From the NCBI GenBank assembly GCA_964355015.1, contig CAYHCE010000018.1, positions 1 to 64,000 on the forward strand: a stretch of DNA of 64,000 bases, read 5' to 3'. This document shows, one piece after another, positions 8,667 through 17,314 of this stretch (positions are counted from its first letter, which is position 1; every line of letters starts with the position of its first letter). The notes beneath the pieces were generated by a model. The model worked only from the letters and a program-made list of their open reading frames with translations. It made no database searches and was not told the origin of the DNA. The position numbers and the translations under genes are program-made. This DNA comes from CAYHCE01 sp964355015. Lineage in GTDB: Bacteria > Cyanobacteriota > Cyanobacteriia > PCC-6307 > Cyanobiaceae.

Positions 8667-10208
8667 ATGCGCGTGCTGTTCGCCGCCGCCGAGTGCGCCC
8701 CGATGATCAAGGTGGGTGGTATGGGAGACGTGGTGGGATCCCTGCCGTCTGCCCTGGCCGCCCTCGGCCATGACGTGCGGATCATGCTGCCAGGCTACGG
8801 AAAACTCTGGAGCCGCCTGCCGATCCCCACCGAACCGATCTGGCGAGGCCGGGCGATGGGCACCGAATTCGCCGTCTACGAAACCCGCCACCCCGGCAAC
8901 GACCTGCCCCTCTACCTCGTGGGCCATCCCGTCTTCGACCCGGAGCGCATCTACGGCGGCGAGGACGAGGACTGGCGCTTCACCTTCTTCGCCAACGCCA
9001 CCGCCGAATTCGCCTGGAATCACTGGAAGCCGGAAGTGCTCCATTGCCATGACTGGCATACGGGCATGATCCCGGTCTGGATGCATCAGGACCCGGAGAT
9101 CAGCACGGTGTTCACCATCCACAACCTGAAGTACCAGGGTCCCTGGCGCTGGAAACTCGATCGCATCACCTGGTGCCCCTGGTACATGCAGGGGGATCAC
9201 ACCATGGCAGCGGCACTGCTCTACGCCGATCGGGTGAACGCCGTCTCTCCCACCTATGCCCAGGAGATCAGAACGCCGGAGTATGGCGAACGACTCGACG
9301 GACTGCTGAACTTCATCAGCGGCAAACTGCGCGGCATCCTCAACGGCATCGACACCGAGGACTGGAATCCCGCCGCTGACCCCAGCCTGCCGGCCCGCTT
9401 CGATGCGGCGGATCTGGCCCCGCGAGCCACCAACAAGCGTGCGCTGCAGGAGCGGATGGGGCTGTCGGTCAACCCGGATACCTACCTGATGGGGATGGTG
9501 AGTCGTCTCGTGGACCAGAAGGGTGTGGACCTGCTGCTGCAGGTGGCCGATCGGGTGCTGGCCTACACGGACAGCCAGATCGTGGTGCTCGGCACGGGTG
9601 ACCGCAACTATGAATCAGGCCTGTGGCAGATGGCGGCCAACCATCCAGGCCGCTTCGCCGTCTTCCTCACCTACGACGATGCGCTGGCGCGCCTGATCTA
9701 CGCCGGGACCGATGCCTTCCTGATGCCGAGCCGCTTCGAACCCTGCGGCATCAGTCAGATGCTGGCGATGCGCTACGGCAGCATCCCGGTGGTGCGGAAG
9801 GTGGGGGGCCTGGTGGACACGGTGCCCCCCCATGTACCCGCCAGCCACAGCGGCACGGGCTTCTGCTTCGATCGCTACGAGGCGATCGACTTCTACACCA
9901 CGATCGTGCGCTCCTGGGAGGCCTATCGCCATGTCGACAGCTGGCGGGAGCTGCAGCGGCGCGCCATGAGCGTGGACCACAGCTGGTCCCGCTCCGCGAT
10001 CGAATACGACGCGATGTACCGGGAAGTGCGGGGTGTGAAGGAACCAACCCCGTCGGCGGCGGACGTGGAGCAGTTCTCCCTGGGGCAGGACGCAGATCCG
10101 AGCCTGGCGACCCAGGCCAGGGGCGCCGGCCGGGAGGAGGAGGGCACCAGCACGGTTACGGCCGTGCGCAATCCCCTCTCCGCACTGCTGCGCCGCGGCA
10201 ACGGCTGA
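8667..10208 (+). CDS. glgA: Glycogen synthase (ADP-glucose type)
   Basis: A 513-residue GT5 glycosyltransferase. The N-terminal domain has the ADP-glucose-binding loop KVGGMGDVVGSLP at about residues 15-27 (KxGGL-like). The C-terminal GT-B half has PSRFEPCGISQMLAMRYGS followed by KVGGLVDTV, carrying the catalytic Glu. It elongates alpha-1,4-glucan in the cytoplasm, the main carbon store of cyanobacteria. After the catalytic core there is a low-complexity tail of roughly 50 residues rich in Ala, Gly and Glu, absent from enterobacterial GlgA. It appears to have its own promoter. Confidence 0.96.
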   Translation: MRVLFAAAECAPMIKVGGMGDVVGSLPSALAALGHDVRIMLPGYGKLWSRLPIPTEPIWRGRAMGTEFAVYETRHPGNDLPLYLVGHPVFDPERIYGGEDEDWRFTFFANATAEFAWNHWKPEVLHCHDWHTGMIPVWMHQDPEISTVFTIHNLKYQGPWRWKLDRITWCPWYMQGDHTMAAALLYADRVNAVSPTYAQEIRTPEYGERLDGLLNFISGKLRGILNGIDTEDWNPAADPSLPARFDAADLAPRATNKRALQERMGLSVNPDTYLMGMVSRLVDQKGVDLLLQVADRVLAYTDSQIVVLGTGDRNYESGLWQMAANHPGRFAVFLTYDDALARLIYAGTDAFLMPSRFEPCGISQMLAMRYGSIPVVRKVGGLVDTVPPHVPASHSGTGFCFDRYEAIDFYTTIVRSWEAYRHVDSWRELQRRAMSVDHSWSRSAIEYDAMYREVRGVKEPTPSAADVEQFSLGQDADPSLATQARGAGREEEGTSTVTAVRNPLSALLRRGNG

Positions 10209-10221
10209 AACCTGAGCGCCG

Positions 10222-10962
10222 ATGAACGGTCGGCGGGGTCCCGACAGCGAGTCCACCGGTTCGGAACTGCCGGCTCCCTATGAAAGCCCCTGGATTTCGC
10301 TGGGAAGGGATCTGCGTGCGGTCGGCGCCAGTCTGGGTCTGCGTCTGCGCGAACTGTGGCGGCGGCAGTGGCAGGGCGATCTGCCCGTGCCCAGAGGCTG
10401 GCCCCGCCGCCTGACCCGGCTGTTCTGGCCCCTGCTGCTGGGGCTGCTGGTAGCCCTGCTGAGCCTGCCCATGGTTGTCGCGCAATGGCGCGCGGCCGGC
10501 CCCGTCGGCCCGGAGGCGGGAGCTCCGTCTGCCCCGGAGGCAGCAGCTCCGTCCGGCCCGGAAGCGAGCAGCCACCCCCCGGACGGGTTGAAGCCGGAAG
10601 GGCAGGAGGGGAACACCAGGGTCCCGCCGGTTATGGAGCCCGCCAACGCACGGGAAGGCGCCCTGGACGATGGCCAGGGCGGCGATCCGTTGCGAGCGCA
10701 GCTGGCGGCAGGCGATCCCCTGGGGTTGATCGTGGCGAGCCGCCCCCGCCCGGCCGAGGCGCTGCTGGAACTCGAGATCAGTGCTGGGTTCACGGCACTG
10801 GAGGGCCAGAGCCGGGAGAAGCAGGCGGAGCTCTGGCGCCAGCTGGCCGACAGCCTCGGCTACGAGGCGCTGGTGCTCCGCGATCGGCAGGGACGCTGCC
10901 TGGCTCGGAGCGCCCTCGTGGGAAGCGGCATGATTCTGCTCGATCGATCCGAAGCAGGCTGA
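10222..10962 (+). CDS. Membrane-anchored protein of unknown function
   Basis: 246 residues. A basic cytoplasmic N-terminus of about 65 residues precedes one membrane segment (FWPLLLGLLVALLSLPMVVA, about 71-90). Then comes a Pro/Ala/Glu/Gly-rich linker with short repeats and a C-terminal globular part from about residue 155 (DPLRAQLAAGDPLGLIVASR, later SLGYEALVLRDRQGRCLARSALVG). The order suggests an N-in single-pass protein with its C-terminal domain on the periplasmic side. No catalytic motif was recognised. It lies 13 bases after glgA and 4 bases before murF, so it may be expressed with envelope genes. It is probably a lineage-restricted conserved protein. Confidence 0.7.
   Translation: MNGRRGPDSESTGSELPAPYESPWISLGRDLRAVGASLGLRLRELWRRQWQGDLPVPRGWPRRLTRLFWPLLLGLLVALLSLPMVVAQWRAAGPVGPEAGAPSAPEAAAPSGPEASSHPPDGLKPEGQEGNTRVPPVMEPANAREGALDDGQGGDPLRAQLAAGDPLGLIVASRPRPAEALLELEISAGFTALEGQSREKQAELWRQLADSLGYEALVLRDRQGRCLARSALVGSGMILLDRSEAG
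10510..10569 (+). repeat. 24-bp in-frame tandem repeat
   Basis: Two and a half copies of a 24-base unit, each encoding an eight-residue block of the form PEAxAPSx, in the linker of the membrane-anchored unknown. It is coding low complexity and probably variable in length between strains. Confidence 0.75.
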
Positions 10963-10966
10963 ACGG

Positions 10967-12403
10967 ATGCGGCTGGGGCACCTGGTGGAGCTGTGGGGAG
11001 AGCCGCTGACGGGGACAGCATCGGACCCTGACCAGCCGGTCGCTGCGGTCTGCACCGACAGCCGGGTCCTTCAGGCCGGCAGCCTGTTCGTGCCGCTGGT
11101 GGGGGAGCGGTTCGATGGCCACCGCTTCCTGGCTGCCGCCCTGGAGCAGGGTGCGGCGGCAGCTGTGGTGCAACGGAATCGCGTCGATCCCGCCGAGGCC
11201 GAGTCCCTGGCGCGCGCCGAAGGCGCGGCGCTCTGGCTGGTGGACGACAGCCTGCTGGCCTATCAGGAACTGGCCCGCTGCTGGCGGCGCCTGCTGCCCG
11301 TACCGGTGGTGGCCGTGACCGGCTCGGCCGGCAAGACCACCACCCGCGAGCTGATCCGGGCCGTGCTGGCCCCGCTCGGACCGGTGCTGGCCAGTGTGGG
11401 CAACGAGAACAACGACGTGGGCGTGCCGCTCACCCTGCTGAAGGCCACGGCGGAACACCGGGCGCTGGTCGTGGAGATGGGGATGCGGGGTCTGGGCGAG
11501 ATCGAGCGGCTCTGCCGCTGCGCCGAGCCCGATGTCAGCGTGATCACCAACATCGGCACCGCCCATATCGGTCGGCTCGGCAGCCGCGAGGCCATCGCCA
11601 GGGCCAAGTGCGAGATCACCGCCGCCCTGAGCCCCGATGGCCTGGTGGTGGTACCGGCGGGGGATCCCCTGCTGGAGGAGGCCCTCGGCAGCCGCTGGAG
11701 CGGCCGAGTGGTTCGGGTGGCCCTGGAGGATGAGAACGGCGGCGACGCGGACCTCGTGGGGCGGATCCCGGCGGCGGGGGCCGGAGTCGGGTCCTGGCTG
11801 GAGCTGGTGGGCCATGGGGCAGGGGAGCGGATCCCACTGCCCCTGGCCGGAAGGCACAACGCCCGCAACCTGCTGCTGGCCCTCGCCGTGGCCAGGGAGC
11901 TGGGGGTCGAGCTCAGGCAGCTCGGCCCGTTGAGGGTGGAGGTGCCGGGGGGCCGCAGCCGCCGGCTGGCTCTCGGCGCGGTGGAGGTGCTCGATGAGAC
12001 CTACAACGCCTCGCCGGAGGCGATGCTGGCCGCCCTGGACCTGCTGGCCGCCCAGCCGGGCAGACGGTTCGCAGCCCTCGGCACGATGCTGGAACTCGGT
12101 GAACAGAGCCTGGAGCTGCATCGAAACGTGGCCGAGCGAGCCGCACGGCTGGGTCTCGATGGTCTGGTGATCGTCAGCAGCGGCCCGGAAGGGGAAGCGA
12201 TGCTGGCCGCCGCCGCCGGCATCGGCCGGATCGCACGGGTGGACTCGCCGGAGGAAGCGACGCTGCCGCTGCTCGAGTGGCTGGCCCCCGGCGATCATCT
12301 GCTGCTCAAGGCCAGTCGGGGTGTGGCGCTCGAACGGCTGATCCCGCTGCTGGCCGATGGCCTGGCCGGCTTCAGGTCGCTGGCGGCGCCCAGTTCTCCT
12401 TGA
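10967..12403 (+). CDS. murF: UDP-MurNAc-tripeptide D-Ala-D-Ala ligase
   Basis: A 478-residue Mur ligase adding D-Ala-D-Ala to the UDP-MurNAc-tripeptide in cytoplasmic peptidoglycan synthesis. The N-terminal domain has VCTDSRVLQAGSLFVPLVG, the ATP site is VTGSAGKTTTRELI (about residues 118-131), and the central domain has NENNDVGVPLTLL and EMGMRGLGEI; DETYNASPEAM opens the C-terminal domain. Its last 32 bases overlap the 3' end of the convergent glmU, so the two messages are complementary there. It lies 4 bases after the membrane-anchored unknown. Confidence 0.95.
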   Translation: MRLGHLVELWGEPLTGTASDPDQPVAAVCTDSRVLQAGSLFVPLVGERFDGHRFLAAALEQGAAAAVVQRNRVDPAEAESLARAEGAALWLVDDSLLAYQELARCWRRLLPVPVVAVTGSAGKTTTRELIRAVLAPLGPVLASVGNENNDVGVPLTLLKATAEHRALVVEMGMRGLGEIERLCRCAEPDVSVITNIGTAHIGRLGSREAIARAKCEITAALSPDGLVVVPAGDPLLEEALGSRWSGRVVRVALEDENGGDADLVGRIPAAGAGVGSWLELVGHGAGERIPLPLAGRHNARNLLLALAVARELGVELRQLGPLRVEVPGGRSRRLALGAVEVLDETYNASPEAMLAALDLLAAQPGRRFAALGTMLELGEQSLELHRNVAERAARLGLDGLVIVSSGPEGEAMLAAAAGIGRIARVDSPEEATLPLLEWLAPGDHLLLKASRGVALERLIPLLADGLAGFRSLAAPSSP

Positions 12404-13724
12404 CCAGCTGGCGGGCCCGACCGAGGGCGAGGGCGCCGGCGGGGACGTCCCGGGTGAGGGTGGACCCCGCGGCCACGGTCACGTTGGCGCCGAGGGTGAT
12501 GGGCGCGACCAGCACCGAATTGGCTCCGGTCTTGCTGCCGGGGCCGATCACGGTGCGGTGCTTGCGTACACCGTCGAAGTTGGCGGTGATCGTTCCCGCA
12601 CCCACGTTCACCTCGGCGCCGAGATCGGCATCGCCGATGTAGCTGAGATGGTTCACCTTGCAGCCCGCGCCCAGGCTGCTGTTCTTGATCTCCACGAAGT
12701 TCCCGGCCCGGCAACCCGCGCCCAGATCGGCTCCGTTCCGCAGCTGGGCGAAGGGGCCGATCACGCAACCCTCCGCCACACGGGCACCGCGCAGGACCGA
12801 ATGCAGCACCTCCACGTCGCCGGCCAGCACGCTCTCCTCGAGCAGACAGCCGGGACCGATGCGGCAGCCGTTGCCGATCACGTTGCTGCCACGGAAGTGG
12901 CACTGGGGCTCCACCACGACATCCCGACCGAAGCGGGTACGGTCGCTGAGGGTGCAGCTGGCCGGGTCCACGAAGGTGACGCCCTCTGCCATCCAGTGCC
13001 GCCGCAGCCGGTCCTGCAGGACCGCCTCGCACTGCGACAGCTGCAGCCGATCATTGATGCCGTTGATCTCATCGGCATCGGCCACCTCCAGGTGCAGGGC
13101 CGGGCTGAGCAGGGCGACCGTGTCGGTGAGGTAGATCTCTCCCTGGTCGTTGTCGCTGCTGAGCCGGGGCAGCACCTCCGCCAGCTTTCCCCAGTCGAAG
13201 CAGTAGATGCCGGCATTGATCAGCTCGATGCCGCGCTGCTCCGGGTTGCAGTCCCGATGCTCCACGATCGCCATCACCTCACCGTCTGCGGCGGTGACGA
13301 GGCGGCCGTAGCCACTGGGGTCGGCAAGGCGGGCGCTCAGCAGGGTGACAGCGGCGCCGCTGCTGCGGTGGCGCTCCAGCAGGCGCTCCAGGGTGTCGGG
13401 CCGCAGCAGGGGAACATCACCGTTGAGCACCAGCAGTTCACCGGCGAAGCCGGCCAGGGGCTGCAGCAGTTGCTGCACGGCATGGCCGGTGCCGTTCTGG
13501 GGTTGCTGCAGCACGTATTCCAGGCCCGGCAGCGCCGCAAGGGAGTCGCGGACCCGCTCAGCCTGGTGACCCACGATCAGCAGCTGGCGCTCCGGCTGCA
13601 GGTGACGGCAGCTGGCCAGCACCCGCTCCACCAGGGTCGCTCCGGCCAGGGGCTGCAGCACCTTCGGCAGATCGCTCTTCATACGGGTCCCCTTCCCGGC
13701 GGCCAGCACGGCAACGGCGAGCAT
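12372..13724 (-). CDS. glmU: Bifunctional GlcNAc-1-P uridyltransferase / GlcN-1-P acetyltransferase
   Basis: A 450-residue two-domain enzyme that makes UDP-GlcNAc for peptidoglycan and lipopolysaccharide. The N-terminal nucleotidyltransferase begins AVAVLAAGKGTRMKSDLPKV, the classic pyrophosphorylase signature. The C-terminal left-handed beta-helix is visible as hexapeptide repeats (for example IGNGCRIGPGCLLEES and IGPFAQLRNGADLG) and ends with the acetyl-CoA site region NSVLVAPITLG. Length is normal. It is convergent with murF and overlaps it by 32 bases at the 3' ends. aroA lies 59 bases upstream on the same strand. Confidence 0.95.
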   Translation of the reverse strand: MLAVAVLAAGKGTRMKSDLPKVLQPLAGATLVERVLASCRHLQPERQLLIVGHQAERVRDSLAALPGLEYVLQQPQNGTGHAVQQLLQPLAGFAGELLVLNGDVPLLRPDTLERLLERHRSSGAAVTLLSARLADPSGYGRLVTAADGEVMAIVEHRDCNPEQRGIELINAGIYCFDWGKLAEVLPRLSSDNDQGEIYLTDTVALLSPALHLEVADADEINGINDRLQLSQCEAVLQDRLRRHWMAEGVTFVDPASCTLSDRTRFGRDVVVEPQCHFRGSNVIGNGCRIGPGCLLEESVLAGDVEVLHSVLRGARVAEGCVIGPFAQLRNGADLGAGCRAGNFVEIKNSSLGAGCKVNHLSYIGDADLGAEVNVGAGTITANFDGVRKHRTVIGPGSKTGANSVLVAPITLGANVTVAAGSTLTRDVPAGALALGRARQLVKENWAPPAT

Positions 13725-13783
13725 CGGTGGAGGGAGGCGTCTGGGCGGGAATCTACCGGGCCTCTTCCGCCGGTTCGTCGGCT

Positions 13784-15127
13784 TCAGCCCTGGAGACGCC
13801 GCAGGTCAGCCCAGAACCCCGGGTAGGAGACCGCCGCCGCCTCGAAGCGGTGCAGCAAGGTCGGCCCTTCGGCCACCAGGGCCGCCACGCCGAGGCTCAT
13901 GGCCACCCGGTGGTCCGTTTCGCTGTCCACCTCCGCGCCTCGCAGGGTCTCGCCACCGCCGATCACCAGCCCGTCGGGGGTTTCCTCGATCCGGGCCCCC
14001 ATGGCTCCGAGCTGGCGGCTGATCACGGCGAGTCGGTCGGTTTCCTTGACCCGGAGCTCGGCTGCGTCGCGGATGCGGCTGACGCCTTCGGCGCAGCAGG
14101 CCGCCACCGCCAGGATCGGAATCTCGTCGACGAGGCGGGGGATCAGCTCGCCACCGAGCTCGAAGGCCCGCAGCGGGCCATGGCGGACCCGCAGATCTCC
14201 CACCGGTTCGCCCGCCACATCGCGGCGATTGAGGATCTCGATCCGGGCTCCCATCGCCTCGAGCACGTCGAGAACGCCGGTGCGTGTGGGGTTGAGGCCC
14301 ACGTTCTCCACGCTGAGATCGGCCCCCGGGCTGATGGCAGCGGCCACCAGCCAGAAGGCGGCGGAGCTGATGTCGCCCGGCACCACCACCGTCTGGCCGC
14401 GCAGAACCCCGCCGGGCCTCAGGGTCACGTGGCGGCCAGCATCGCCGCCGATCTCCAGATCGGCTCCGAATGCCTGCAGCATCCGCTCGCTGTGGTCGCG
14501 GGAGCGGACAGGCTCGATCACGGTGGTGGGGCCCTCGGCCGTCAGAGCCGCCAGCAGGATCGCCGACTTCACCTGCGCCGAGGCGATCGGCGTGCCGAGC
14601 ACAGCCCCGTGCAGCGCGGTGCCCTCGATCGCCAGCGGCGCCAGCTCCCCTCCGGCCCGGCCTCGGACACGGGCCCCCATGGCGGTGAGGGGCTGACCCA
14701 CCCGGCGCATCGGACGGCGCCGCAGCGACGCATCGCCATTGAGCACGAAATGGCGGCCGACCCGGCCGGCCAGCAGCCCCAGCATCAACCGCATGGTCGT
14801 GCCGGAGTTGCCGCAGTCGAGCACATCCTCAGGCTCCTGCAGCCCATCCAGACCCACCCCCTGCACCAGCACGGGCAGGCCGGGCTCGATCGGCGTGATC
14901 ACCACCCCCATGGCCCGCAGGCAGGCGGCGGTGCTGAGGGGGTCCTCGGCAGGCAGCAGACCCTCGATCCGGGTCTCCCCTTCCGCGATCGCCCCGAACA
15001 GCAGCGCCCGGTGGGAGATCGACTTGTCGCCGGGTACCCGGACCGTGCCGACCAGAGCCTGACTGCCGGCTTCACCGGGAGCGCCGCCCAGGGTCAGGGG
15101 ACTGCCGGGGGCGGAGGCGACGGCCAT
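13784..15127 (-). CDS. aroA: 3-phosphoshikimate 1-carboxyvinyltransferase (EPSP synthase)
   Basis: A 447-residue EPSP synthase, penultimate enzyme of the shikimate trunk. VPGDKSISHRALLFGAIAEG near residue 31 holds the substrate-binding Lys and Ser, LDCGNSGTTMRLMLGLLAG follows at about residue 113, and RVKETDRLAVISRQL lies near the C-terminus. The sequence style resembles the class II (CP4-like) enzymes found in cyanobacteria rather than the enterobacterial class. It is followed by glmU on the same strand and lies 24 bases downstream of the uracil phosphoribosyltransferase gene. Confidence 0.95.
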   Translation of the reverse strand: MAVASAPGSPLTLGGAPGEAGSQALVGTVRVPGDKSISHRALLFGAIAEGETRIEGLLPAEDPLSTAACLRAMGVVITPIEPGLPVLVQGVGLDGLQEPEDVLDCGNSGTTMRLMLGLLAGRVGRHFVLNGDASLRRRPMRRVGQPLTAMGARVRGRAGGELAPLAIEGTALHGAVLGTPIASAQVKSAILLAALTAEGPTTVIEPVRSRDHSERMLQAFGADLEIGGDAGRHVTLRPGGVLRGQTVVVPGDISSAAFWLVAAAISPGADLSVENVGLNPTRTGVLDVLEAMGARIEILNRRDVAGEPVGDLRVRHGPLRAFELGGELIPRLVDEIPILAVAACCAEGVSRIRDAAELRVKETDRLAVISRQLGAMGARIEETPDGLVIGGGETLRGAEVDSETDHRVAMSLGVAALVAEGPTLLHRFEAAAVSYPGFWADLRRLQG

Positions 15128-15151
15128 GCGACAGGGACGGATCGGCCGAGC

Positions 15152-15835
15152 CTAGGGCTCGACTTCGGCGGGAAACCCCGTCGATTCCGAGCCGCAGAGC
15201 CGATCGCCCGCATCCCCCAGACCAGGCACGATGCGGAAGGCGGCGTCCAGTTCGGGATCGATGCAGCCGGTGTAGATCGTGAGGCTGGGGAAACGCTCCC
15301 CGAGCAGCTTCAGGCCGGGACTGGCCGCCAGGGCCGTGATCACCCGCAGCCGATCCCCAGCCACCCCTTTGCGTTCCAGCCGTTCGAGCACCTGGATCAG
15401 GCTGCCGCCCGTGGCCAGCATCGGATCGAACACCAGCACCCCCACCCGCTCGCCGATCGCGGCGGGGAGGCTGTCCAGATAACAACGGGCCTCACCGCTG
15501 CGCTCGTCACGCTCCAGGCCCATGTGGGCCACGCGGGCGGTGGGCAGCACGGCCTGGGCTCCCTGCCAGAGCCCCAGGCCGGCTCGCAGGATCGGCACGG
15601 CCAGCAGCGGCACCGACCCGTCCACCACCGTGCCCTCCGTGCTGGCCAGCGGAGTCTGCACCGTCACCCGTTGGTGGGGCAGCCAGTCACGGAGGGCCTC
15701 ATAGGTGAGCCAGCGACCCAGTTCGGCCATGGCGGTGGCGAACAGCGGCGACGGGGTGGAACGATCGCGCAGCAGGGTGAGCCAGTGGCCGATCAGGGGG
15801 TGGGGCGGCACCACCACGCGCAGGGACATGCTCAT
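15152..15835 (-). CDS. upp: Uracil phosphoribosyltransferase
   Basis: A 227-residue type I phosphoribosyltransferase converting uracil and PRPP to UMP. The start region RVVVPPHPLIGHWLTLLRD and the core VPILRAGLGLWQGA match Upp, and the PRPP loop is VLVFDPMLATGGSLIQVLE. The C-terminus (YTGCIDPELDAAFRIVPGLGDAGDR) carries the uracil-binding region. A second in-frame ATG two codons inside is equally possible. It serves pyrimidine salvage in the cytoplasm and sits upstream of aroA without obvious functional connection. Confidence 0.93.
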   Translation of the reverse strand: MSMSLRVVVPPHPLIGHWLTLLRDRSTPSPLFATAMAELGRWLTYEALRDWLPHQRVTVQTPLASTEGTVVDGSVPLLAVPILRAGLGLWQGAQAVLPTARVAHMGLERDERSGEARCYLDSLPAAIGERVGVLVFDPMLATGGSLIQVLERLERKGVAGDRLRVITALAASPGLKLLGERFPSLTIYTGCIDPELDAAFRIVPGLGDAGDRLCGSESTGFPAEVEP

Positions 15836-15935
15836 GAAGCCGGCAGCGGAGGGAGGGGCGGCAGGGCCAGGGTCCCGATGGCCTCACGACCCGGGTCCCC
15901 ACTGCCATAACTTGAGCGGTAACGCTAGGTGCGCG

Positions 15936-16484
15936 GTGCTGAGAGCTTCCCTCCCGTTCGGGCCCGCCGCTGGGGTCGGTCGCTGGCGGCGTTTCGCCGC
16001 TCTGGCGGCGGCATTGTTTCTCGGCCTGGTGGTGAGCCTCGGAGCCGTGAGGCCCGCCCTGGCCATCACGGCACCGGAGCTGCGCGGGCAGAGGGCCTTG
16101 CAGGATCTCCAGCCCGACATGCACGGCCGCAACCTGCGCCAGCAGGAGTTCCTCAAGGCCTCCATGCGCGGCTATGACCTCAGCGAAGCCGACCTGCGCG
16201 GCGCAGTGTTCAACGCCAGTGACCTGCAGGAGGCCAATCTCCGCGGCGCCGACCTGGAGGACGTCGTGGCCTTCGCCACCCGCTTCGACAAGGCCGACCT
16301 GAGCGGAGCGGTGCTCCGCAACGCCATGCTCATGCAGAGCCGCTTCACTGCAGCGGTGATCGAGGGCGCCGATTTCAGCGACGCCGTGCTTGATCTCAAC
16401 CAGCAGAAAGCGCTCTGTGCCAGGGCCGGCGGCATCAACCCCAGCACAGGTGTCGCCACCTTCGAAAGCCTCGGCTGCCGCTGA
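15936..16484 (+). CDS. Exported pentapeptide-repeat protein
   Basis: 182 residues from the GTG at 15936. The longer open frame upstream lies antisense to upp and was discarded. A signal peptide (about residues 1-43, with FAALAAALFLGLVVSLGAV and cleavage near ALA) precedes pentapeptide repeats of the A(D/N)LxG type: LSEADLRGA, LQEANLRGADLED, KADLSGAVL and IEGADFSDAVLD. The C-terminus has two Cys (CARAGG and GC near the end) in a pattern shared by lumenal pentapeptide proteins of cyanobacteria and chloroplasts. Location is probably the thylakoid lumen or periplasm. Molecular role is unknown; the start is uncertain. Confidence 0.8.
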   Translation: MLRASLPFGPAAGVGRWRRFAALAAALFLGLVVSLGAVRPALAITAPELRGQRALQDLQPDMHGRNLRQQEFLKASMRGYDLSEADLRGAVFNASDLQEANLRGADLEDVVAFATRFDKADLSGAVLRNAMLMQSRFTAAVIEGADFSDAVLDLNQQKALCARAGGINPSTGVATFESLGCR

Positions 16485-16511
16485 GCCTGGGGTCGTCCAC
16501 GGAACAGCCGG

Positions 16512-16517
16512 TACGAT
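16512..16517 (+). promoter_or_regulatory. Possible -10 element ahead of the cobalamin riboswitch
   Basis: TACGAT fits the TANNNT consensus and ends a few bases before the first paired segment of the riboswitch, where a transcription start is expected. No obvious -35 is seen. Confidence 0.4.
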
Positions 16518-16520
16518 CAG

Positions 16521-16652
16521 GGTCCGGTTCCGGTGGGGATCAGCCACCGGAGGCAAGGGGGAAAGACCGGTGCGAATCCGGCGCTGTCCCGCAGCTGTGA
16601 TGCCCTCCTCCGGTGAGCCGCCGGAGGGGAGCCAGTCAGAACACCCGCCGGG
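16521..16652 (+). promoter_or_regulatory. Cobalamin riboswitch
   Basis: The region carries the conserved order of a B12 aptamer. A first paired element GGTTCCGGTGG / CCACCGGAGG is followed by GGGGGAAAGACCGG, TGCGAATCCGGCGCTGTCCC, GCAGCTGTGA, a GC-rich hairpin (CCTCCTCCGG / CCGGAGGGG) and the B12 box GCCAGTCAGAACACCCGCC at 16631-16649. It lies 38 bases before the hupE ATG and should lower hupE-cobW expression when adenosyl- or methyl-cobalamin (or pseudocobalamin) is abundant. Whether control is by translation or termination cannot be decided by eye, as no U-tract terminator follows. Confidence 0.93.
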
Positions 16653-16689
16653 TTCACCCTCTCTGCCGGCGCGGACCGGATTCCCTCCC

Positions 16690-17313
16690 ATGACATCCCC
16701 TTCCGGAGCCTCAGGCCGGGCGAGCCTGCCCCTGCTGCTCCTGCTTCCCCTGGCGCTGCTGCCGTTGACGGCGGAGCCGGCCTCGGCCCACCATCTCATG
16801 GGTCTGTTCAAGCTCAAGGAGGGCCCGCTGGCTGGCCTCCTCAGCGGTCTCGGTCATCCCCTGCTCGGCCCCGACCATCTCCTCTTCCTGCTGGCGCTGG
16901 GCCTGGTGGGCCTGCAGCAACCCCGGCGCTGGGTACTCGGTCTGCTGGCGATCGGCCTGGGCGGCAGTGGCCTCGGCCTGCTCCTCCCCCAGTTGCCGGG
17001 GGCCGAGCTGCTGGTGGCCCTCTCCCTGGTGGCGATGGGTCTGGTGGTGGTCGGCCATTGGCCCCGCTGGGTGCTGCTGCCCGCCATCGCCATGCACGGC
17101 TACGTGCTCAGCGACTCGGTGATCGGCTGGGAGCCCACTCCGATCGCTTTCTACCTGCTCGGCCTGCTGCTCAGCCAGGGAGCCCTGCTGCTGGCCGCCT
17201 CAACCCTGGTGCGCTCCTGGGCCAGCGGGCTCACGCCTGCGCGGCTGCGGCTCGTGGCCGGCATGTTGATCGGCATCGGCGCCACCTTCGCCTGGACTGT
17301 GGTGGTGCCCTGA
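16690..17313 (+). CDS. hupE: HupE/UreJ family metal transporter, probable cobalt importer
   Basis: 207 residues from the ATG after the riboswitch; the longer frame upstream runs through the aptamer and is not coding. A signal peptide ends at about residue 33 (ASA, then HH). The family motif HPLLGPDH (residues 56-63) lies in the first membrane helix of the mature protein, followed by about five more hydrophobic segments. HupE/UreJ proteins import Ni or Co. Control by a B12 aptamer and coupling to cobW point to cobalt for corrinoid synthesis; this is inference from context. The cobW ATG begins one base after the hupE stop. Confidence 0.88.
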   Translation: MTSPSGASGRASLPLLLLLPLALLPLTAEPASAHHLMGLFKLKEGPLAGLLSGLGHPLLGPDHLLFLLALGLVGLQQPRRWVLGLLAIGLGGSGLGLLLPQLPGAELLVALSLVAMGLVVVGHWPRWVLLPAIAMHGYVLSDSVIGWEPTPIAFYLLGLLLSQGALLLAASTLVRSWASGLTPARLRLVAGMLIGIGATFAWTVVVP

Positions 17314-17314
17314 G

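Noticed and set aside
13727..15910. 727-codon plus-strand frame across aroA and upp
   Set aside because: Antisense to two well-supported genes with intact motifs; repetitive His/Gly/Gln/Arg composition.
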